Source of the DNA: JBKBXU01 sp046313675
Lineage (GTDB): Bacteria > Bacteroidota > Bacteroidia > Cytophagales > Cytophagaceae
NCBI GenBank assembly: GCA_046313675.1
Contig: JBKBXU010000090.1
Location: 1-14,435, forward strand
Direction of reading: 5' to 3'
Length of the DNA stretch: 14,435 bases
Part shown: positions 1 through 6,496 of the stretch, one piece after another
Layout: every line of letters begins with the position of its first letter
How positions within the stretch are numbered: position 1 is the stretch's first letter
The notes under the pieces: model-generated
Databases searched by the model: none
Told to the model about the DNA's origin: nothing
The model's input: only the letters and a program-made list of their open reading frames with translations
Made by a program: the position numbers and the translations under genes

Positions 1-83
1 AGTCACCAAAATTCATATGATCATCAATCGTCAATAGCCGATGCATTGCAGGTGGTTGGTGCGCCACAAACCACGGAAGCAGG
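1..83. repeat. 83-bp direct repeat, copy 1
   Basis: Matches 310-392 base for base except at three positions (46/355, 68/377 and 77/386), 80 of 83 identical. The unit begins AGTCACCAAAATTCATATG and ends in the GTGGTTGGTG hairpin plus the flank GGAAGCAGG. Copy 1 starts at the window edge and could extend further left. Similarity stops abruptly after base 83, which suggests a defined right end. Confidence 0.9.
52..74. repeat. GTGGTTGGTG hairpin A (imperfect)
   Basis: Ten-base left arm GTGGTTGGTG, 3-base loop CGC, right arm CACAAACCAC with one mismatch. It is preceded directly by GCAG (48-51) and followed by GGAAGC. The same flanks surround hairpins B and C, so this is a repeated module of about 33 bp rather than a chance palindrome. 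Confidence 0.8.
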
Positions 84-111
84 TTATCTCGCCTCCGTTT
101 GTGTCTTGCAG

Positions 112-134
112 GTGGTTGGTGTACCAATAACCAC
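112..134. repeat. GTGGTTGGTG hairpin B (degenerate)
   Basis: Left arm GTGGTTGGTG is identical to hairpins A and C. The loop is TAC and the right arm is CAATAACCAC, with one wobble and one mismatch. It is preceded by GCAG (108-111) and followed by TGAAGC. Unlike A and C it is not embedded in the 83-bp repeat, so the hairpin module exists independently of the longer unit. Confidence 0.75.
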
Positions 135-181
135 TGAAGCTGTTAACTATAAGGAACTTGAAAATTACCACTGCCGCTTCC

Positions 182-204
182 CTGGTCTGTGACACACAGA
201 CCAG
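182..204. repeat. Perfect 10-bp hairpin D (CTGGTCTGTG arms)
   Basis: Arms CTGGTCTGTG (182-191) and CACAGACCAG (195-204) pair perfectly around the loop ACA. Stem length, loop size and the GTG/CAC next to the loop match hairpins A-C, but the stem sequence differs on both strands together, as expected for a structure conserved by compensatory change. Confidence 0.8.
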
Positions 205-222
205 CTGGTATTCGGCAACCAG
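205..222. repeat. Short hairpin E abutting hairpin D
   Basis: Arms CTGGT (205-209) and ACCAG (218-222) enclose the 8-base loop ATTCGGCA. It begins at the base after hairpin D ends, giving a tandem pair. The stem is only 5 bp, so alone it would be weak; its position makes it worth recording. Confidence 0.5.
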
Positions 223-309
223 TAGTTTTAAATATTAAGTAACAGATATATCAAAAATAAATCATCATATAACAATCAAATACCATCGATAGGCCCTGCC
301 AGATCAATC

Positions 310-392
310 AGTCACCAAAATTCATATGATCATCAATCGTCAATAGCCGATGCAATGCAGGTGGTTGGTGCGCCACCAACCACGGGAGCAGG
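310..392. repeat. 83-bp direct repeat, copy 2
   Basis: Second copy of the unit at 1-83, offset 309 bases, with three substitutions. One difference (C at 377 instead of A at 68) makes the hairpin at 361-383 perfectly paired, so this copy may be the less decayed one. The base just before 310 cannot be compared because copy 1 begins at the window edge. Confidence 0.9.
361..383. repeat. GTGGTTGGTG hairpin C (perfect)
   Basis: Perfect 10-bp stem with arms GTGGTTGGTG and CACCAACCAC around the 3-base loop CGC. GCAG lies immediately 5' (357-360) and GGGAGCAGG follows. A conserved tetranucleotide next to a compact hairpin resembles the layout of REP elements and IS200/IS605-type ends. This is an analogy only, as no tyrosine transposase gene is present. 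Confidence 0.85.
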
Positions 393-531
393 GTACTTAA
401 TTCTTGGTGCCACAGATATTGTTAACAACAGTATTATAAATATGATCAAGACCAATGCTTCAGGTAGGTTGACGAATTAAGAGTAACATGAAGGGTGCCA
501 AGATAAAAGACGCATATCTGCTCAAACAAAG

Positions 532-590
532 ATGTGTCCAACAAAGACCCTTCTTATCAGGTTTGTAAAGGGATGTTTGTGAGGACACGT
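532..590. other. Nested 18-bp hairpin, possible structured RNA or 3' end of the channel mRNA
   Basis: Three stem blocks pair in order: ATGTGTCC (532-539) with GGACACGT (583-590, one G-T wobble), ACAAA (541-545) with TTTGT (576-580), and CCCTT (548-552) with AAGGG (568-572). They are separated by small internal loops and capped by a 15-base loop. GAAGGGT at 490-496 could instead pair with ACCCTTC at 547-553. The structure lies 47 bases past the stop of the leftward channel gene. There is no U-run, so a classical intrinsic terminator is not supported. Confidence 0.45.
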
Positions 591-636
591 ACCCATAAAC
601 GGAATATAAATGTTTCCACAAACTATGCTGTAGAAG

Positions 637-1464
637 CTAAGGTTTTATATTTTTTCCGCAATGCGGACATTGGCAGTCCCTTTCCTCTTTTTGCTTACTG
701 ATCTCTTCTGAAAAGCCGGAGGCAATGATGCCGGTGGGGAGTGCAAACAATCCGATTCCTAATATGGCTACTACGGCCGCAAGGAGTTTTCCTGCTTTTG
801 TAATGGGATACACATCTCCATATCCTACGGTAGTAAGGGTGGCTATGCCCCACCACATGGTTTCGGGAATACTTCTAAAAGCTTCTGGTTGAGCCTTATT
901 TTCAATGTGAAACATGACACATGATACCAGAATGAGCATAATAAATACAAGGACGATGCTTATAGCCAGTTCTTCTTTTTTTTCTCTGAGTACTTTTGTA
1001 ATGATCTGTAAGGCTTTTACATACCGGACAATTTTGAAAATCCTTAAGATCCGTAGAAGCCGTATGACTCTTATAAAAGTGAGGTCTACTGCCATTGATA
1101 AGAAAAATGGCAAAATGGCAATCAGGTCAATCAGAGCAAAGGTTGAGAAAAGGTATTTGATGCGCCCACTAAACGAGCCTTTATATTTGGCGCTTTCTGT
1201 ACTTATCCAGGCCCGGATAATGTATTCAATGGTAAACAATGCAACCGAGAATATTTCCAGTGCTTCAAAATAAACCGCAAACGGAATATAAATTTCCTCA
1301 ACAGTTTCTAAGATTACCGCTATAACATTTAAGCTGATAAGTATTGAAAGGCCAATGTTTATAAAATAGGAAGCTTTGCTGCTGTTGGTATCCTCCTCCA
1401 GAATTTGATACAAATAATTTTTGCAGCTTTTATACAAGATGTTATCCGTAATGGAAAGAATCAT
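637..1464 (-). CDS. Voltage-gated-type potassium channel, six-TM Kv/Kch family
   Basis: A single-subunit cation channel of the inner membrane, expected to form a tetramer conducting K+. Six membrane segments can be placed: S1 about 34-53, S2 67-86, S3 105-123, S4 129-149, S5 167-187 and S6 224-251. S4 carries arginines spaced every three or four residues (R132, R135, R138, R141, R147), the voltage-sensor pattern. The pore loop holds the selectivity filter TVGYGD at 212-217, preceded by the pore helix around PETMWWGIATL. The 275-residue length fits bacterial Kv-like channels without an RCK domain. The C-terminus ends in a cysteine cluster, CQCPHCG at 264-270, like a minimal zinc ribbon. The chosen ATG gives a short cytoplasmic N-terminus before S1. 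It is transcribed alone, leftward. Family assignment is secure; voltage gating is inferred from S4. Confidence 0.95.
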   Translation of the reverse strand: MILSITDNILYKSCKNYLYQILEEDTNSSKASYFINIGLSILISLNVIAVILETVEEIYIPFAVYFEALEIFSVALFTIEYIIRAWISTESAKYKGSFSGRIKYLFSTFALIDLIAILPFFLSMAVDLTFIRVIRLLRILRIFKIVRYVKALQIITKVLREKKEELAISIVLVFIMLILVSCVMFHIENKAQPEAFRSIPETMWWGIATLTTVGYGDVYPITKAGKLLAAVVAILGIGLFALPTGIIASGFSEEISKQKEERDCQCPHCGKNIKP

Positions 1465-1984
1465 GTGTGGTTGAATTGTTTATACATGAATTTATAGAGA
1501 AAATTCTAAATATGGAAACTATTTTCAGGAATGTATGAATTACGGCACTAATTTCTGCTTTCCGTTAAGCGTTCACTAAATTCCAGATAGGATACATCTT
1601 TATATATTTAAACTTTTTAACTCAAAAAAAATATCAATTAAGTACAATTATTTTTTTAAATTCCTGTTGATTGCATATCTCTGTATGCTTAAAATATGAA
1701 AATGTGGATAAGTTTTACTGAAATGTCTTGACATTTTAAATAATAACACAAATTGACTAATAGTGTATTTTGTTCGATTAAATGTAGTTTTTTGTGCATG
1801 TACAAATATTTTTCAGGCATTGTGTCCGATATAAATATTTTTAAGGGTCAGCTTGGAATCAAAGAAAATATTCTTATTTTCGTAGGAAAAACTCTGAAAA
1901 TGCTGGAAAAGCCTTAAAATATATAAAAAAAATACAATTTAATGAATTTGAGGTAATATTAAATAGATTATACCTAAGAAAATT
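1465..1984. other. AT-rich intergenic region upstream of the RCC1/T9SS gene
   Basis: This 520-base divergent gap between the channel gene and the secreted propeller gene has no plausible coding frame. It is strongly AT-rich with several A and T runs. A 16-base dyad at 1721-1736 is the only notable motif. No clear TAnnTTTG promoter box was found in front of the downstream gene, and no Shine-Dalgarno stands out before its ATG at 1985, which is usual in Bacteroidota. Confidence 0.6.
1721..1736. promoter_or_regulatory. Palindromic operator-like site
   Basis: AAATGTC (1721-1727) and GACATTT (1730-1736) form perfect 7-bp arms separated by TT. The dyad lies in the divergent gap between the channel and the RCC1 protein, about 250 bases before the latter's start. 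A two-base spacing suits a dimeric DNA-binding protein better than an RNA hairpin. No regulator can be assigned, and the AT-rich context raises the odds of coincidence. Confidence 0.3.
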
Positions 1985-4900
1985 ATGAAAAAACATGTAC
2001 TAATTTTGCTGGCCTCTTTGATTCTATCAGCAGGCTATGCACAAAACCTTCAGATTTCCGGAGGAAACAATTTCTCTGCCGCAGTATGCGACAATCAGGA
2101 AGTGTTTGTCTGGGGTGCTAATGATGCCGGACAGCTAGGGATTTTGGCTGGAGGTGCCCCGGTAGCTGCAGCTTACCGGAATACTCCGGGTTCTGTATTA
2201 CATGGCAATATTAGTAACGTTGCCGGAGGATCTACAATTGGAGCTTTGCCTGCAATTCGTCAGATTGATGCCGGATCCGGTGCGCACATCTTAGGACTTT
2301 CCTGTGCTAAGCAGGTATGGGCGTGGGGTAACAATACCAATGGCCAATTGGGTAGAGGTACGGCTGCTGCCGGCGCCCACCCTGTACCGCAAAGGGTATT
2401 AAGAGGAGAGCAGGCTGCTAACGTGAACTTAAACGATCCCAATGGAATATTTTTGAATAACATCTTTTATGTGTCTGGCGGAAATAACTTTTCCATGGCG
2501 GTTGAGGAAACTACCGGAAGGGTATTATGCTGGGGTGAGAATACATTTGGACAAATAGGGGACAATTCTATTATTCAACGGACTGTTCCAAGGTATGTAA
2601 GAAGGTCTGCCGCAGAAGGCGGAGGGTTTTTAGATAATATTGTTCAGATTGAAGGTGGCGATGCCTGTGCCTATGCGCTGGATGCCAATGGAAATGTATG
2701 GTCTTGGGGTGTTACCCATGACGGCGCTTTCCCAAGTTATGCTTTAGGAAGAGCTTTTGCCGGTGAAGTTGTTGCTGCACCGGGTGGAGCTACCCGCTGT
2801 ATTCCTGTTGCCGGAAGGGTTCTTAAAACTACGGTCAATGGTACTAATTTAGACAATGGTGCCTGTCATAACCCTGTGCCTCTTAACAATATTATAATGC
2901 TTTCCGGTGGTGATACTCATGCACTTGCTTTAGACAGCGATGGCTTAGTTTGGTCTTTTGGTGGTGACTGGGGTGAGGGTCAATTAGGGCAGGGACCCGG
3001 TGGTCAATATAAACCGTGTGCAGGTTTGGTGGTAAACGTAGGAGCGGCCTACACCGCAATTAATGCGACCAATCTTGCTTTGGGGCAGGGAACGGACGGC
3101 AGGGCAGTATATGTTTCCGCAGGTCAGGCCAATTCTGCGGTTGTGATGGCTAATGGAAGAGTGGTTACTTTTGGTGCAAGAGGGCTTTATAATACAGGTG
3201 TTACTCCAACAGCAGGCGGTAGTATAACCTGTACAGGTGATAATATTATTCCTTCAGGTTCTTTGGGTGATAATTCCGCAGCATGTAATTCTGCGGTATG
3301 TGATGGTAAAGCACTTGCTGCAAACTGGAGCCATGTACCGGTTTATGTACGGGTTGCCGGAGGTGCTATTCTTACTGGAATCAAAGAAGTTTCAGATGGT
3401 GATGCATGGTATTATGCTATTAGAGATAATGGGACTGCAGTTACATGGGGTTTTAACAGACGGGGTGAATTGGGATTAGGTGATTATGTAGATAGATGTG
3501 TAGCGATTCCTTTTGTTCTGCCTACCGGTTGTAATTTTTCTAATCCTTGTCCGACCAGGCCGAACATGGGCCTTGACCAGGTAAGATGCCCTATATTTTC
3601 TGAAGTGTTGAACTCAAACGTTATTCAGGCATATCCTTCATGGAAATACACCTGGGAATACAGAGCAAATACAGGAGCTACCTGGTCTCCTTTGGGTGCT
3701 CCGGAAGGAGATAATACTACTTATTCTCCGGCCAACCAATTAGGTCAATACAGGGTGTCTATTTCGGATAACAGGGGAACTGTTCCTTTCTTATGTGCCC
3801 CATGCCCTGTTCTAAGGGATACCATTACATTTACTCCACAGCCTAACCCTTACGTAGTATCGGCCTGTGCTGATAATGCTGCATCGTTGGCAGAGTTTGC
3901 TGTTACAACACCGGCTGCAAGTGAAATTAAATGGTATACCAATCCTACAGGAGGCACTCCTTTGAATCCGAGTAACACTGATCCGGTAATTCGGGTACCG
4001 TTTACCTCTACCAACACAAGCATACCTGGCTGTGCCAGAGCTTTATTTGCGGAGGACATCTCAAGTATCCAGGGTACATTACTACCAGCTACAACCGCAG
4101 CCCAACTTGCTACGGCTTTGGGTGTGGGCGGTGAAGCGTGTGCTGCAGGCAGTTGGACATCAGATTGGGACAATGGTGCTACGCCAAGAAGATTGATGCA
4201 GATAACCATTACCCAGGAGATAAGAGTTACGGCGGCAAGCGTTATTGCCGGAGCCGCAGGGAGCAGTGGTTTCGCTATAAAAATTTATAATAATAACCCT
4301 ACGGGTGGCCCTAACTGTGGTGCTTGTACCCCTCCGGGAAATAAGGATGGCGTAGGGGCATTACGATATACAGCAACAGTTCCGGCTATGGCAGTTACAG
4401 ATAATCAGATTGTACAGGTTGCAATGGATCACACCTTACCTCCCGGAAGATATTGGATAGGAGCTCAGGCACTTAATGTTCAAACAAGGTACTTTAATTG
4501 TAACAAGGCTGTTACCAACGGAGCTTTTCCCGTTTGGACTAATCCGTACAATGATAATACCGGGCAAAACATTGTTAGGGGTACTCTTGGTTTAGCTGAT
4601 AACAATTTAGGAACACGGGGTGCAGCTTTTAATATTCGTTTTGAAACAGGAACAGGTTATACATGTGGACGGGTACTTGTTTGCGTGGGAAGTACTTGTG
4701 TATTGCCTGTTGAATTGCTTGATTTTGCTGCAAGAAAAGAAGGGTCTAAAGGAGTATTGAATTGGTCAACAGCAAGTGAGAAAAATAGCAGCCATTTCCT
4801 TGTTCAGGAATCCTTTGACGGTGTTACTTTTAAGACGATTGGAAATGTTAAAGCCAAAGGCAATAGTACTGGAATTGTTCATTACGATTTTATTGACCAG

Positions 4901-5239
4901 GTTCTTGCTCCCGGAATTAACTATTACCGACTTGCTCAATATGACCTTGATGGAACGGTTTATTACAGCGAGATAAAAACCATTTCTTCTGAAGGTATAT
5001 CGGGATTGAAGGTTATGCCAAATCCAAACAATGGTAATTTTAATGTTATTGTTGAAGGAAATGGGGTTAATCCGGTACAAATTCTCATGCTGAATGCACT
5101 TGGTCAGGTTGTTTACCAGACTACTGAAATGCCTAATACTCTTTCTACCTTTGCAGTGTCTCATTTATCATCAGGAGTTTACTTCCTACATGCCCAAACA
5201 GATGAAGGTGTGTATGTGGTGAAAGTTGTTAAAGAATAA
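1985..5239 (+). CDS. Secreted RCC1-repeat beta-propeller protein with T9SS type A sorting domain
   Basis: A 1084-residue extracellular or surface protein of unknown target. A Sec signal peptide (KKH, hydrophobic core, cleavage after AGYAQ at 20) is followed by seven RCC1-type units with the pattern GG/SG...AL...G.V..WG....GQLG, near 25-52, 97-123, 164-192, 224-254, 307-336, 378-404 and 470-498. Seven is the number for one complete RCC1 propeller. Residues 520-690 look like Ig-like adhesion modules (WYTNPTGGTPLNP near 650-662), and 735-890 form a second beta-rich, Cys-containing region. The LPVELLDF module (908-914) leads to the C-terminal sorting domain at about 1008-1084 (MPNPNNGNFN, LSSGVYFLHA, KVVKE), which directs export through T9SS and often surface attachment. 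Insertions between blades are long and Gly/Ala-rich. Adhesion or ligand binding is inferred; no catalytic motif is visible. Confidence 0.93.
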   Translation: MKKHVLILLASLILSAGYAQNLQISGGNNFSAAVCDNQEVFVWGANDAGQLGILAGGAPVAAAYRNTPGSVLHGNISNVAGGSTIGALPAIRQIDAGSGAHILGLSCAKQVWAWGNNTNGQLGRGTAAAGAHPVPQRVLRGEQAANVNLNDPNGIFLNNIFYVSGGNNFSMAVEETTGRVLCWGENTFGQIGDNSIIQRTVPRYVRRSAAEGGGFLDNIVQIEGGDACAYALDANGNVWSWGVTHDGAFPSYALGRAFAGEVVAAPGGATRCIPVAGRVLKTTVNGTNLDNGACHNPVPLNNIIMLSGGDTHALALDSDGLVWSFGGDWGEGQLGQGPGGQYKPCAGLVVNVGAAYTAINATNLALGQGTDGRAVYVSAGQANSAVVMANGRVVTFGARGLYNTGVTPTAGGSITCTGDNIIPSGSLGDNSAACNSAVCDGKALAANWSHVPVYVRVAGGAILTGIKEVSDGDAWYYAIRDNGTAVTWGFNRRGELGLGDYVDRCVAIPFVLPTGCNFSNPCPTRPNMGLDQVRCPIFSEVLNSNVIQAYPSWKYTWEYRANTGATWSPLGAPEGDNTTYSPANQLGQYRVSISDNRGTVPFLCAPCPVLRDTITFTPQPNPYVVSACADNAASLAEFAVTTPAASEIKWYTNPTGGTPLNPSNTDPVIRVPFTSTNTSIPGCARALFAEDISSIQGTLLPATTAAQLATALGVGGEACAAGSWTSDWDNGATPRRLMQITITQEIRVTAASVIAGAAGSSGFAIKIYNNNPTGGPNCGACTPPGNKDGVGALRYTATVPAMAVTDNQIVQVAMDHTLPPGRYWIGAQALNVQTRYFNCNKAVTNGAFPVWTNPYNDNTGQNIVRGTLGLADNNLGTRGAAFNIRFETGTGYTCGRVLVCVGSTCVLPVELLDFAARKEGSKGVLNWSTASEKNSSHFLVQESFDGVTFKTIGNVKAKGNSTGIVHYDFIDQVLAPGINYYRLAQYDLDGTVYYSEIKTISSEGISGLKVMPNPNNGNFNVIVEGNGVNPVQILMLNALGQVVYQTTEMPNTLSTFAVSHLSSGVYFLHAQTDEGVYVVKVVKE

Positions 5240-5256
5240 GGGTTATTAATGAATAT

Positions 5257-5293
5257 AAAAAGGGGCTGCCGAATCTTCGGCAACCCCTTTTTT
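5257..5293. terminator. Bidirectional intrinsic terminator
   Basis: GGGGCTGCCGAA (5262-5273) pairs with TTCGGCAACCCC (5276-5287) with one C-A mismatch and a TC turn. An A-run lies on the left (5257-5261) and TTTTTT on the right (5288-5293), so it can stop transcription from both sides. It sits 17 bases past the stop of the RCC1 gene and 24 bases beyond the end of the convergent regulator gene. Confidence 0.92.
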
Positions 5294-5316
5294 ATTGTCC
5301 ATTTTTAAATTCCCCT

Positions 5317-5661
5317 TTACTTATTTTTAAGTTTTTCCTCCAGCAGCGTATTTATTTTTTTTAAGTAAAGAATTTCTTTTTGCGCCTCATTTAGTTCCCT
5401 GCTTATTTCTTCCATTTTCATTTTCATGCTTTTATACTCTGCCGATGGTTCATTGAGATCTGTGGAGGAAAGATGATAATAGCGAAAAAAATCATGCTCA
5501 AGCACCTCTGAAATTCTTAATAAAAGACCGGTGTCTATGGTTTCACGTTCAAAAATATCATAAACCACCGTCCTGCTTTTGTTGATCTGTTCGGCAAACT
5601 TATTAATGGAAACTCTTTGCCTGTTGACTTCCTCCTTGATTTTATTTCCAATATGTACCAT
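5317..5661 (-). CDS. Small HTH (Xre/Cro-C1-like) regulator with C-terminal coiled coil
   Basis: A 114-residue predicted DNA-binding protein. Residues 5-60 fit a helix-turn-helix fold: KIKEEVNRQRVSINKFAEQ is followed by the recognition-helix region INKSRTVVYDIFER, then LLRISEVLEHDFFRYY. Residues 74-114 are rich in Glu, Lys and Leu with heptad-like spacing (MKMEEISRELNEAQKEILY), suggesting a dimerising coiled coil. No ligand or peptidase domain is present. It converges on the RCC1 gene across the shared terminator and diverges from the 81-residue protein at 5771. A 19-base inverted repeat in that 109-base gap could be its own operator. Family confidence is moderate to high; target genes are unknown. 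Confidence 0.82.
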   Translation of the reverse strand: MVHIGNKIKEEVNRQRVSINKFAEQINKSRTVVYDIFERETIDTGLLLRISEVLEHDFFRYYHLSSTDLNEPSAEYKSMKMKMEEISRELNEAQKEILYLKKINTLLEEKLKNK

Positions 5662-5725
5662 AGGGTAAAAGTCAAGGATTATTCAATCTTTCCATAAACT
5701 ATTTTGTCTAAAAATTGGTATAATG

Positions 5726-5744
5726 TGTATTAAATAATAATACA
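5726..5744. promoter_or_regulatory. Inverted repeat in the divergent regulator promoter region
   Basis: TGTATTA (5726-5732), spacer AATAA, TAATACA (5738-5744): perfect 7-bp arms. It lies between the HTH regulator start (5661) and the small gene start (5771), where an autoregulatory operator would be expected. The base composition is nearly all A/T, so chance is a real alternative. Confidence 0.35.
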
Positions 5745-5770
5745 TATGTTTATATTGCCGTACAGTTGCT

Positions 5771-6016
5771 ATGAAAACAATACATTATATCATCACAGGC
5801 CCGAATGATGTAATTTTGGGCCATTTATTAATTACAGAATTTATGTGGATTCGTCTCCAAAGTTGCCATATTCTTGGTTTTGCAGGTAAAGGGAGAATGG
5901 TTGACATATTTCCACTTAATAAAGATCTGGATATTATTAGGGTGGAACTATTTAAAAAATATCAGATTCCTTTGGATCTGCATCTGAAAAAGTTTGATAC
6001 CTCTGAATTAGATTAA
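5771..6016 (+). CDS. Uncharacterised 81-residue protein
   Basis: Not recognised. The product is small, soluble-looking and mixed alpha/beta, beginning KTIHYIITGPNDVILGHLL and ending in a Lys- and Asp-containing helix (LDLHLKKFDTSELD). It lacks a signal peptide, membrane segment, metal-binding cluster or known motif. It starts with ATG 109 bases from the divergent HTH regulator, and its TAA overlaps the ispF stop by 4 bases (TTAA, 6013-6016), so the two convergent genes share stop-codon bases. The clean position between real genes and the absence of a longer frame on either strand support it as a gene. Joint regulation with the HTH protein is possible but inferred from position only. Confidence 0.6.
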   Translation: MKTIHYIITGPNDVILGHLLITEFMWIRLQSCHILGFAGKGRMVDIFPLNKDLDIIRVELFKKYQIPLDLHLKKFDTSELD

Positions 6017-6492
6017 TTTTTGGTGATTAAAACTACAGCATAAGCTGCCACACCTTCTTTTTTTCCTACAAAGCCAAGGTGTTCGGTTGTGGTTGCTTTT
6101 ATAGAAACATCATCCTCATCTATTCCCATTACCCCGGCGAGGGTTTTCTTCATTTCCGGTACATAAGGATTTACCTTTGGTTCCTGCAGACAGATGGTAC
6201 AATCAATGTTTCCGATGGTATAACCATTATTTTTTATTATTTCAACAACCTTCCGGAGAAGTATTTTGCTGTCTATACCCTTATATTCCGGGTCTTTATC
6301 CGGGAAATGAAAACCTATGTCGCGCATGTTTGCAGCACCCAGCAGGGCATCACAAATCACATGGATAAGAACATCTGCATCAGAATGCCCTAAAGCGCCG
6401 TGGCTATGAGGAATTTTTATTCCTCCCAGCCAAAAATCTAATCCTTCTTTTAACTGATGTACATCGTACCCAAAACCTACTCTTACTTTCAT
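6013..6492 (-). CDS. ispF: 2-C-methyl-D-erythritol 2,4-cyclodiphosphate synthase
   Basis: Catalyses cyclisation of CDP-methylerythritol 2-phosphate to methylerythritol cyclodiphosphate with release of CMP, in the cytosolic MEP isoprenoid pathway. The 159-residue length is standard for the trimeric family. The Zn-binding residues D10 and H12 are in GFGYDVH and the third ligand H44 is in SDADVLIH. The conserved substrate loop GHSDAD (35-40), the DIGFHFPD segment (58-65) and the C-terminal KATTTEHLGFVGKKEG block (132-147) are all present. The ATG gives the typical short N-terminus. It lies 4 bases downstream of the M16 peptidase gene and is probably translated from the same mRNA. No other MEP-pathway gene is in the window. 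Confidence 0.97.
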   Translation of the reverse strand: MKVRVGFGYDVHQLKEGLDFWLGGIKIPHSHGALGHSDADVLIHVICDALLGAANMRDIGFHFPDKDPEYKGIDSKILLRKVVEIIKNNGYTIGNIDCTICLQEPKVNPYVPEMKKTLAGVMGIDEDDVSIKATTTEHLGFVGKKEGVAAYAVVLITKN

Positions 6493-6496
6493 CTTA

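Larger units (their letters stand above)
1..636. other. Non-coding repeat- and hairpin-rich region
   Basis: No credible reading frame is present in these 636 bases. The stretch holds two copies of an 83-bp direct repeat, three related hairpins with GTGGTTGGTG left arms, two further hairpins at 182-222, and a longer nested hairpin at 532-590. It lies downstream of the potassium channel gene, which reads leftward, and the window edge cuts it on the other side, so the first repeat copy may be incomplete. No transposase or RNA gene family is recognisable. Confidence 0.7.

Noticed and set aside
52..134. Integron attC sites or CRISPR repeats
   Set aside because: The hairpins contain GTTGG/CCAAC, but there are no attC R/L box pairs with the right spacing, no regular spacers and no integrase or cas gene.
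914..1273. 119-residue frame on the + strand inside the potassium channel gene
   Set aside because: It is antisense to the well-supported channel with its TVGYGD filter and has no recognisable domain; basic, low-complexity composition is typical of antisense shadows.
598..1294. Shared 14-mer AACGGAATATAAAT at 598-611 and 1281-1294
   Set aside because: A match of this length in AT-rich DNA is expected by chance in a 14-kb window; one copy is inside the channel coding sequence and the flanks do not match.
3850..4209. 119-residue frame on the - strand inside the RCC1/T9SS gene
   Set aside because: Antisense to a continuous, domain-rich frame; the apparent protein is Ala/Val-rich with no domain or start context.
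5317..6016. Toxin-antitoxin pair
   Set aside because: The genes are divergent rather than co-directional and the 81-residue protein shows no toxin fold motif; kept only as a possibility in the findings.
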